A stretch of DNA of 64,000 nt from QAND01 sp003150225 (GTDB lineage Bacteria > Bacillota > Clostridia > Christensenellales > QAND01), in NCBI RefSeq assembly GCF_044357945.1, contig NZ_CP076563.1, forward strand, positions 1,736,001-1,800,000. The letters run 5' to 3'. The position numbers and the translations under genes were made by a program. Positions 57,961-64,000 of this stretch are shown in pieces. The notes under the pieces are model-generated. The model was not told where the DNA came from. It saw only the letters and a list, made by a program, of their open reading frames with translations, and did no database searches. Each line of letters begins with the position of its first letter. Position 1 is the stretch's first letter.

Positions 57961-59355
57961 ATGATCGATCAAAACAAAGCTTGCGCCTTTACCGGATACC
58001 AGGATTTCAACGAGGATGCCATGGTGGAGCATCTCAGCGAGATCATTAAAATCAAAACCATTGCCAATCGGGATGAGTCCCTCATCGACTACGCTCCATA
58101 TGGCGTGCTGCGGGATTATCTGGAGAAGACCTATCCCTTGGTGCACCAAAACTGTGAACGCGTCATCATCGCCAAAGCCAGCATGCTGTACCGCTGGCCC
58201 GGCAATGGTAAAAGCGGGAAGAAGCCCATGTTGCTCATGGCCCATCAGGATGTGGTGCCTGTGACCCCCGGTACCGAGGGGGACTGGAAATACCCGGCTT
58301 TTGACGGCGTTGTGGCCGATGGCCATGTGTGGGGCCGGGGCGCCATCGATATGAAGAATATGCTGTGCGCGGAGTTTGAAGCCATGGAATACCTGATGCA
58401 GAAAGGCTTTGTACCCGATCGGGATATCTACCTTGCCCTGGGCCACGACGAGGAATGCGGCGGCACGGGCGCCATGGCCGTGGCAAAATATATGGCGGAT
58501 CAAGGCATCGAGCTGGACTTTGTTATGGATGAGGGCGGCGAGCCCGCCCATGGGGAGGAGCATGGCGCTTCCGATGTGCTGGTCGCCTCCATTGCGCTGT
58601 TTGAAAAGGGATACTGCGACATCCATATGATCGCCAACAGCGCGGGCGGCCACTCCAGCCAGCCCAAGCCCGGCGAGCCCAGCGCCCTTGCCAAGGTAGC
58701 AAAGGCCATTTTGGCGGTGGAGGCCAATCCGCTGCCTACCTCCCTGCCGATTGCTTTCGAGAAATTCTATCGTGCTCTGGGGCCCCACTTGGATGACCCC
58801 CAGATGCGTGCCATCTGTACCGATCTTCCCAACCGCAGTGATGAGCTCATCGCCATATTGGAGAAAACCCCTCAGGGCAACGCCACTGTTCGAACCACTA
58901 CGGCGGTAACCCAAGCCTGGGGAAGCCCCGCTCCCAATATCCTGCCCCAGAAGGCTACGGCCAGCGTTAATTTCCGCTTGAACCCTCGGGATACCATTGA
59001 GTCTCTGATGGAGCATATGCGGAACGCCATCGGGGATGACAGCATTCAGCTGATCCCCTTTGAGGCGCGGGAGGCCAGCAAGGTTTCGCCTACCGACAGC
59101 CCGGCCTTCGCCCTCATTGAGGAGACCATTCACGAGTTCTATCCCGAAATGGTAGTGGCCCCCGGCGGGGTATTCGGCGGCACCGATAGCCGGAAGTTTG
59201 AGGACATTTGCCCCAATATCTATAAGTTTTCACCTTTCTTCGATACCAGCGTTTATGGCTCCACCATGCATGCCACCAATGAGCGCATCAGCATCGTGGA
59301 TTTGGTGCGGGGCGCGCGGTTTTTGATCCGCCTCTTGGAGAAGGCAGCCAGCTAA
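57961..59355 (+). CDS. M20-family metallopeptidase, paralogue 3
   Basis: 464 residues: MAHQDVVPV, GRGAIDMKNML, LGHDEECGG, NSAGGHSSQP and GTDSRKFE. Very similar to paralogue 2 across its length, including MIDQNKACAFTGYQDFNED at the start, so the pair looks like a local duplication; the terminator between them means separate transcription. ATG at 57961 follows GAGGAGAG. Whether the three differ in substrate cannot be judged from motifs. Confidence 0.9.
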   Translation: MIDQNKACAFTGYQDFNEDAMVEHLSEIIKIKTIANRDESLIDYAPYGVLRDYLEKTYPLVHQNCERVIIAKASMLYRWPGNGKSGKKPMLLMAHQDVVPVTPGTEGDWKYPAFDGVVADGHVWGRGAIDMKNMLCAEFEAMEYLMQKGFVPDRDIYLALGHDEECGGTGAMAVAKYMADQGIELDFVMDEGGEPAHGEEHGASDVLVASIALFEKGYCDIHMIANSAGGHSSQPKPGEPSALAKVAKAILAVEANPLPTSLPIAFEKFYRALGPHLDDPQMRAICTDLPNRSDELIAILEKTPQGNATVRTTTAVTQAWGSPAPNILPQKATASVNFRLNPRDTIESLMEHMRNAIGDDSIQLIPFEAREASKVSPTDSPAFALIEETIHEFYPEMVVAPGGVFGGTDSRKFEDICPNIYKFSPFFDTSVYGSTMHATNERISIVDLVRGARFLIRLLEKAAS

Positions 59356-59363
59356 GGAAAAAC

Positions 59364-59392
59364 AAAAAGGCCGGGGCGAACCCCGGCCTTTT
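59364..59392 (+). terminator. Terminator of M20 paralogue 3
   Basis: AAAAAGGCCGGGG pairs with CCCCGGCCTTTT over a CGAA loop. Confidence 0.9.
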
Positions 59393-59424
59393 GATTGGGA
59401 GGATTCGCGCCGGACTGAAAGCGC

Positions 59425-59453
59425 TTGCGTGATTTGCCCTTTCATATTAAAAT
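59425..59453 (+). promoter_or_regulatory. Promoter of the second degV gene
   Basis: TTGCGT (59425-59430), 17-base spacer, TAAAAT (59448-59453), 47 bases before ATG. Confidence 0.55.
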
Positions 59454-59500
59454 GATATCATACGTTTTTTATGCGTAGGATTACTTAAAAGGGTGAGAAA

Positions 59501-60367
59501 ATGAGAGATTATATCATCGTAACGGATTCCGACAGCGAACTGGATTTGCGATATGTCCAGAAATACAACCTTCCCGTGTTTGCCATGCCCTTTACCATGG
59601 ATGGCGTGGAGTACCTGTATGATCTGGGCGTCAATGTCAAGATTCCCGACTTCTTCCGGCGATTGGGGGAGGGGGCGGAGGTATCCACCAGCGCCCGGCC
59701 CTATTGGGAGATCAAAGAGTTTTTCAAGCAGTACACCGATCAAGGGCTGGATGTGCTGTATATCGCCTTCAGCAACAAGCTCTCCGCCCATTATGAGAAC
59801 AGCTTGATGGCGGCCAAGGAGCTGATGGAGGAGGATCCTTCCGCCAATATCGTCATCATCGATACCCTCACCATTTCCCTGGGACAGTCCCAGCTTTTGA
59901 TCCGGGCTCTGGAGATGAAGGAGGAGGGGAAATCCATGGACGAGGTAGCCGCTTGGGTGCGGGATAACATCCAGCATTCCGTGGTGTTCTTCGTGGTGGA
60001 CGACCTCAACTATTTGAAGCGGGGAGGACGGCTGTCCGGTGCGTCCGCCTTCTTTGGCAGCATGCTGGATATCAAGCCCATCATCTACGCCAGTCCAGAG
60101 GGAGCTTTGGTGCCCATTGAAAAATGCAAAGGGCGACGCAAGGCCCTTCGCCGGTTTGTGGAACTCTATGAGGAGCGGGCCTTGGATAAGGAGAATGGCA
60201 AGCTCTATATCACCGAGTCCAATGAGGGGGATGCTGCGGTCCTCCGGGATATGTTCCTGGAGAAGTTCCCCAATATGGAAATCGAGATCTGGACGGTGGG
60301 TCCGGTAATCGGGGGCCATGTGGGACCCGGAGTGCTGGGGCTATCCTTCTTCGGAACCAAGCGGTAA
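59501..60367 (+). CDS. DegV family fatty-acid-binding protein, second copy
   Basis: 288 residues: IIVTDSDSELDLRYV at the N-terminus (the DSxxDL motif with changes), VSTSARPYWEIKEFF at the place of TSQPS, IAFSNKLSAHYENS, LNYLKRGGRLSGASAFFG, and GPVIGGHVGPGVLGLSFFG. A DegV/FakB-type lipid-binding protein; the altered TS motif may change ligand choice relative to the copy at 17604. AAAAGGGTGAG precedes the ATG. Monocistronic. Confidence 0.9.
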   Translation: MRDYIIVTDSDSELDLRYVQKYNLPVFAMPFTMDGVEYLYDLGVNVKIPDFFRRLGEGAEVSTSARPYWEIKEFFKQYTDQGLDVLYIAFSNKLSAHYENSLMAAKELMEEDPSANIVIIDTLTISLGQSQLLIRALEMKEEGKSMDEVAAWVRDNIQHSVVFFVVDDLNYLKRGGRLSGASAFFGSMLDIKPIIYASPEGALVPIEKCKGRRKALRRFVELYEERALDKENGKLYITESNEGDAAVLRDMFLEKFPNMEIEIWTVGPVIGGHVGPGVLGLSFFGTKR

Positions 60368-60377
60368 GCTGCTACCG

Positions 60378-60413
60378 GCGCCTGGAGGAATTCCCCCAGG
60401 CGTCTTCTTTTTC
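60378..60413 (+). terminator. Terminator of the second degV gene
   Basis: GCGCCTGG pairs with CCAGGCGT and a T-rich tail follows. Confidence 0.75.
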
Positions 60414-60457
60414 GGAGCTGGTTTAAACGGCATCCGTTAAACGGGAGAGAGGAAAAC

Positions 60458-62125
60458 ATGGCATACGTTGCGCTATACCGAAAATACCGGCCCCGGCGGT
60501 TTGCCGACATGGTGGGCCAGGAGCATATCACCCGGGTGCTGAAACGCCAGATAGAGACGGGACAGACCGCCCACGCCTATCTGTTCTGCGGCGCGCGAGG
60601 CACCGGCAAAACCAGCGCCGCCAAAATATTGGCCCGGGCCATGAATTGCCTTAACCCGATGGACGGGGAGCCCTGCGGGACCTGTGCCGTTTGCGCCATG
60701 GGGGACGAGGCTCTTTCCACCGATATTTTGGAGATCGACGCCGCCAGCAACAATGGGGTGGATGAGATACGGGATCTTCGGGATAAGATCAACTTTGCCC
60801 CGACGGTGTGCCGCTATAAGGTGTATATCATAGATGAGGTTCACATGCTGTCCACCGGTGCCTTCAACGCCCTGCTGAAGACCCTGGAGGAACCGCCGGC
60901 CCACGCCAAGTTTATCCTGGCCACCACCGAAGCGGGAAAGATTCCCGCTACCATCCTTTCCCGGTGCCAACGATTCGACTTTAAACGAATTCCACAGCCT
61001 CTGATTGAAGGATACCTTAAGACGGTATTGGATGACCTTGGCGTCCAATACGAGGAACGGGCAGTGGCTGCCATAGCGGCTGCGGCCGAAGGAGGAATGC
61101 GGGATGCCCTTTCCATTCTGGATCAGTGTGTGGCCTTGGGAGGTGAGCTTCGCTACCAGGGGGTGGTGGAGACCATCGGAACCCTGGACCAATCCGCCAT
61201 GGACCGTCTGGTGGAGGATCTGAGGGATGGGAGGGTGGATCGTGCCCTTGCCCAGGTGGAGGAGGCTTACCTTGCGGGGAAGGATCTTTCGCTGGTGCTA
61301 CGGGACCTAATGTCCGCCTTCTGCAGCCGGATGACCACTGCGGCGGAGAAGAAGCAGCCGTTGGAATTCTATCTAAGAGCCATCGACCTATTGAGCCAGG
61401 GGGAGACTGCCATGCGGTTTTCTCAGCGGCCCCGTACCGCGTTGCTGGCGGCGATTGCACGGATCGCGCTGGTGAGCCGAGATGACTCTGTCGATGGCCT
61501 TGTGGCCCGTGTGGCTCGATTGGAGGATATGATTCATCGGGGATGGACGGTTTCCGCGTCCGATCAGACGGCCGAACCGCTTTGGACGGAAAAGGCGCCT
61601 TCCGATGCTCCCGAAGTCCCGTTTGGGGATCCGCCCGTTGACGCTCCGCCTTGGGATCAAGAGCCGCCGTTACCAAGCGATCTACCGCCCTGGGAGGAGA
61701 AAGAACCGGCAAGAGCTGTTCAGGAAAAAAAGCCGGCCCTTCGAGAGGAGGCGAAGCCCGTTTCTTCCGGGCAGGCATCACGGCCCGAACCTTCGTCTGG
61801 AAAGGAAAGCGATCGATATCAACGGTTTTTAGAGCTGATCCGCAGCCGGAGCGTACCTGCCTATCATACTTTGCGGTTTGGAACTCTGATGGACGATCGG
61901 GAAAATTCGGTTATAATAGAATTTGATAAAAAAGGGCATGTCATGGCTCAGGCCTTGCGCATTCCATCCAACGCCAAGATTGTGGAGGAAGCGCTCAAAG
62001 AGGTTTATGGCCCAGAGGCCAAGATATCCTATGTGGATGCGCCGGAGGGCGCGGGGGAGGAACTTCCCCCCCTTGTGGAAAAGGCCAAGTCCGCCTTTGG
62101 AGCGGACGTGATCATCACCGATTAG
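60458..62125 (+). CDS. dnaX: DNA polymerase III gamma/tau subunit
   Basis: 555 residues. AAA+ clamp-loader domain: ALYRKYRP start, Walker A GARGTGKTSAAK near residue 45, zinc module CLNPMDGEPCGTCAVC, Walker B IIDEVHML, sensor 1 ATTEAGKIPATILSRCQ. Then the gamma collar domain and a Pro/Glu-rich linker (residues ~370-445) leading to a C-terminal tau-like part. It loads the sliding clamp. No strong frameshift slippery run is obvious. ybaB and recR follow in the classic order. Confidence 0.96.
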   Translation: MAYVALYRKYRPRRFADMVGQEHITRVLKRQIETGQTAHAYLFCGARGTGKTSAAKILARAMNCLNPMDGEPCGTCAVCAMGDEALSTDILEIDAASNNGVDEIRDLRDKINFAPTVCRYKVYIIDEVHMLSTGAFNALLKTLEEPPAHAKFILATTEAGKIPATILSRCQRFDFKRIPQPLIEGYLKTVLDDLGVQYEERAVAAIAAAAEGGMRDALSILDQCVALGGELRYQGVVETIGTLDQSAMDRLVEDLRDGRVDRALAQVEEAYLAGKDLSLVLRDLMSAFCSRMTTAAEKKQPLEFYLRAIDLLSQGETAMRFSQRPRTALLAAIARIALVSRDDSVDGLVARVARLEDMIHRGWTVSASDQTAEPLWTEKAPSDAPEVPFGDPPVDAPPWDQEPPLPSDLPPWEEKEPARAVQEKKPALREEAKPVSSGQASRPEPSSGKESDRYQRFLELIRSRSVPAYHTLRFGTLMDDRENSVIIEFDKKGHVMAQALRIPSNAKIVEEALKEVYGPEAKISYVDAPEGAGEELPPLVEKAKSAFGADVIITD

Positions 62126-62138
62126 GAGGAATTGTAGG

Positions 62139-62486
62139 ATGGCAAAAGGAAGAAGAGGCGGCTTCGGCGGCCCTGCCATGGGAGGCGGCATGCAGCAGCT
62201 GATGGCCCAGGCTCAGCGGATGCAGGCCCAGATGGAACAGAAAAAGGCGGAATTGGATCAGCAGGAATTTACCGCGGGGGCGGGCGGTGGCGTGGTTACC
62301 GCTACGGTAAACGGCGCAAAGCAGCTTGTTAGACTGGAGATCTCCCCTGAGGTGGTGGATCCTGAGGATGTGGAGATGTTGTCCGATCTGGTCATTGCTG
62401 CTGTGAACGAGGCGATTGCCACTGCCGATACTACCGTAAACGAAGAGATGGCGAAGCTGAGCGGCGGCATGGGCTTGGGGTTATAA
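62139..62486 (+). CDS. YbaB/EbfC family nucleoid-associated protein
   Basis: 115 residues: Gly-rich start (GRRGGFGGPAMGGG), a helix with MQQLMAQAQRMQAQMEQKKAEL, the strand core FTAGAGGGVVTATVNGAKQLVRLEISPEVV, and a C-terminal helix. It binds DNA as a dimer and bundles the nucleoid. It lies 13 bases after dnaX and 4 before recR; the trio is a conserved bacterial operon. Confidence 0.95.
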   Translation: MAKGRRGGFGGPAMGGGMQQLMAQAQRMQAQMEQKKAELDQQEFTAGAGGGVVTATVNGAKQLVRLEISPEVVDPEDVEMLSDLVIAAVNEAIATADTTVNEEMAKLSGGMGLGL

Positions 62487-62490
62487 TCCC

Positions 62491-63084
62491 ATGTCCTATA
62501 TCATCGAACCTCTGGCGAAGCTCACGGCCCATCTTTCCTCCCTGCCTGGCATCGGGGGGAAGACGGCTCAGCGATTGGCCTATCATATCATCACCATGGG
62601 AGCTGCCGATGCCCAGGCCCTTGCAGGCAGCATCGTGGAGGCGGTGGAATCCGTCCGTTATTGTAAGGTGTGCGGCAATCTCACCGATCAGGAGATATGC
62701 TCCATTTGTTCCGATCCCACCCGGGATCATTCCATCCTATGCGTGGTAAAGGATGCTCGGGATATTATGGCTATGGAACGGGCTAGGGTATTCCGGGGGG
62801 TATACCATGTGCTGGGCGGGACGATTTCACCCATGGATGGTGTGGGCCCCGATGATCTGCGGATCAAAGAGCTGCTGGAACGGCTGCCTGAGGCCCGAGA
62901 GGTGGTCCTGGCAACCAATCCCGATGTAGAGGGGGAGGCGACCGCTATTTATCTAGGGCGGTTAATCAAGCCCCTGGGAGTAAAGGTGAGCCGAATTGCC
63001 CATGGGGTGCCGGTAGGCGGTGACCTGGAATACACCGACGATATGACCCTTTTAAAATCCTTTGAGGGCCGTCGGGACCTGTAA
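62491..63084 (+). CDS. recR: Recombination protein RecR
   Basis: 197 residues: helix-hairpin-helix (LPGIGGKTAQRLAYHI), C4 zinc finger CKVCGNLTDQEICSIC, Toprim domain (LCVVKDARDIMAMER; LATNPDVEGEATAIYL) and the C-terminal GVPVGGDLEYTDDMTL loop. With RecO it loads RecA in gap repair. Standard length and operon place. Confidence 0.97.
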   Translation: MSYIIEPLAKLTAHLSSLPGIGGKTAQRLAYHIITMGAADAQALAGSIVEAVESVRYCKVCGNLTDQEICSICSDPTRDHSILCVVKDARDIMAMERARVFRGVYHVLGGTISPMDGVGPDDLRIKELLERLPEAREVVLATNPDVEGEATAIYLGRLIKPLGVKVSRIAHGVPVGGDLEYTDDMTLLKSFEGRRDL

Positions 63085-63096
63085 GGGGGAAAGCCG

Positions 63097-63306
63097 TTGC
63101 AATGTCCATACTGTGGAAAAGAGATGACGCAGGGCAAGCTGTATGGAGAGGGTAGAAGGATCAAGTGGGCTCCGGATCATAAGAAGCGAATCCTTGGCAT
63201 TTTCTTGGGCTGGGGATATCCATTGGGGGAGTCTGATGGATTTCGGCGTTCCCGTGTGGAGGCGTGGCGTTGTGAAAAGTGTAAGAAAATCCTGTTAGAT
63301 GGATAA
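63097..63306 (+). CDS. Small zinc-ribbon protein (PF20097/DUF6487-like)
   Basis: 69 residues with CPYC at residues 3-6 and CEKC near residue 60, the paired knuckles of a zinc ribbon, and a central hydrophobic WAPDHKKRILGIFLGWG segment. It resembles the DUF6487 group; function unknown. Start is TTG at 63097 behind AAGGGGGAAAG; no in-frame ATG exists before CPYC. Last gene of the dnaX operon, followed by a terminator. Confidence 0.7.
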   Translation: MQCPYCGKEMTQGKLYGEGRRIKWAPDHKKRILGIFLGWGYPLGESDGFRRSRVEAWRCEKCKKILLDG

Positions 63307-63332
63307 AAAAGGCCCAATTAGGGCCTTTTTCT
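63305..63332. terminator. Terminator of the dnaX operon
   Basis: AAAAAAGGCCC pairs with GGGCCTTTTT; A- and T-tracts allow use from both sides. Confidence 0.85.
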
Positions 63333-63338
63333 TTTGCC

Positions 63339-63376
63339 AAAAAAGCGACCGGCAGGAGCGCACTTTCTCCTGCCGG
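63339..63376 (-). terminator. Terminator of the PTS operon
   Basis: On the minus strand CCGGCAGGAG (63376-63367) pairs with CTCCTGCCGG (63358-63349), followed four bases later by T6. Confidence 0.85.
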
Positions 63377-63410
63377 CCAACATTGAAATAAATAGGGTTA
63401 ACTAGTTTGA

Positions 63411-64000
63411 TTAGAAGATGCCGATACCCACGCCAGCGATACCAACGATTACCATGATCAAAATGATCCAGGCAACGTTCATGCCTTTGCGGACACCAAC
63501 CAGAGCCAGCAAGCTCACGATCAAAGGCAGCAGCTTGGGGAAGATGCTGTCCAGAGCGGACTGCAGGGTCTGGGCGGTTTCGCCGGAGCCGGACAGGATG
63601 ATGGCGGTGTCCAAGCTGACGAAGTTGGCGCACATGGCACCTACCATGATCAGACCAATGGTGGTGGCGCCCATGGTGAGCATATCCACATAACCACTCT
63701 CATAAGCGGTCTCCAGGAACTGGTTGCCCAGGCTGTAGCCAAACTTCAGGCCGTACCACCGCACGATGGTGCTGAACAGGTGATAGATGGCCAGGAAGAC
63801 GATGGGAGCCAGGATGGAGCCATTCTGGGCCAGGGTGATGGACACGGAAGCAGCGATGGTCCGAACGGTTACCCAGAAGATGGCGTCGCCCACACCGGAC
63901 AGGGGGCCCATCAAAGCGGCCTTGATGGCGCTGATGGAAGCGGGATCAAAGTTCTCAGGATCGGCAGCGTACTCGCCCTCCATGGACATGCACAGTCCAA
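63411..64000 (-). CDS. PTS mannose-family IID component (5' truncated by window edge)
   Basis: The frame continues past the right edge; about 195 C-terminal residues are visible: MSMEGEYAADPENFDPASISAIKAALMGPLSGVGDAIFWVT, then several membrane segments ending AGVGIGIF. This is the IID membrane subunit of the mannose/fructose/sorbose PTS, which with IIC moves the sugar while IIAB phosphorylates it. IIC and IIAB are expected further right, outside the window. Last gene of its operon, judged by the terminator at 63339. Substrate not determinable. Confidence 0.92.
   Translation of the reverse strand, partial: GLCMSMEGEYAADPENFDPASISAIKAALMGPLSGVGDAIFWVTVRTIAASVSITLAQNGSILAPIVFLAIYHLFSTIVRWYGLKFGYSLGNQFLETAYESGYVDMLTMGATTIGLIMVGAMCANFVSLDTAIILSGSGETAQTLQSALDSIFPKLLPLIVSLLALVGVRKGMNVAWIILIMVIVGIAGVGIGIF

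Noticed and set aside
56578..59133. 851-residue open frame on the minus strand across the M20 genes
   Set aside because: Antisense to two well-conserved M20 genes; long antisense frames are common opposite GC-rich genes.
60368..60457. Possible SRP RNA gene before dnaX
   Set aside because: This RNA often lies near dnaX in Firmicutes, but the 90 bases contain only a terminator and no SRP Alu or domain IV motif.

Overview
The window looks like a piece of the chromosome of an anaerobic, gut-type clostridial Firmicute (Eubacteriales sensu lato; a more precise placement would be a guess). It has typical Firmicute markers: HPr kinase, the murB-PHP-rapZ-whiA-dnaE-pfkA order, dnaX-ybaB-recR, DegV proteins and a split cobalamin methionine synthase. 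Positions up to about 15.2 kb are compositionally mixed and mobile; after about 15.2 kb the DNA is evenly GC-rich, densely packed and chromosomal in character.

Positions 1-9.8 kb are an integrative conjugative element (ICE) broken up by resistance cargo. The left edge carries the C-terminal CHAP half of a conjugation cell-wall hydrolase, then two overlapping minus-strand hypothetical genes (one truncated), then a GC-rich, gene-free palindromic block that may be a mobilization or recombination site. A resistance cassette follows: a Mef-type macrolide efflux pump behind an attenuator leader with a six-codon mini-ORF, a Cfr/RlmN-type radical SAM 23S rRNA methyltransferase, and on the opposite strand tet(W) with a complete Tn916-like attenuation leader. 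ICE genes resume at 8.3 kb and stop inside a truncated giant helicase gene.

Positions 9.8-15.2 kb are a gene graveyard of abruptly joined fragments: helicase N-terminus, sortase B, adenine-specific DNA methylase, endonuclease-like tail of a DUF4011/DUF3320-type helicase, two separate copies of the C-terminal tRNA-binding domain of methionyl-tRNA synthetase, and a Tn916-type tyrosine integrase. One intact, well-expressed-looking gene sits among them, encoding a lipoprotein with three collagen-like Gly-X-Y blocks.

From 15.5 kb onward the content is core genome: a PepSY lipoprotein, a DUF362 protein, DegV, aminotransferase, a candidate Re-type citrate synthase, threonine synthase, TrpS, a DnaJ/DUF5685 pair and an ArsR regulator. 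Then come an FHA-FtsW/RodA-PBP-uvrC operon, a patch of about 147-bp intergenic repeats, hprK, and the murB-PHP-rapZ-whiA-dnaE-pfkA run (without yvcK at its usual place). After these lie a group of small membrane proteins, metF divergent from a reactivation-domain/metH pair, a polar amino acid ABC transporter followed by three paralogous M20 carboxypeptidases, a second DegV, and dnaX-ybaB-recR. The right edge cuts a mannose-family PTS IID gene.

The most notable points are the predicted three-mechanism ribosome-drug resistance cassette with an unassigned Cfr/RlmN-like enzyme, the Mef leader mini-ORF, the duplicated MetRS tails, the collagen-like lipoprotein, the tandem intergenic repeat and the ABC transporter/M20 triplet. 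No CRISPR array, rRNA or tRNA was recognised.
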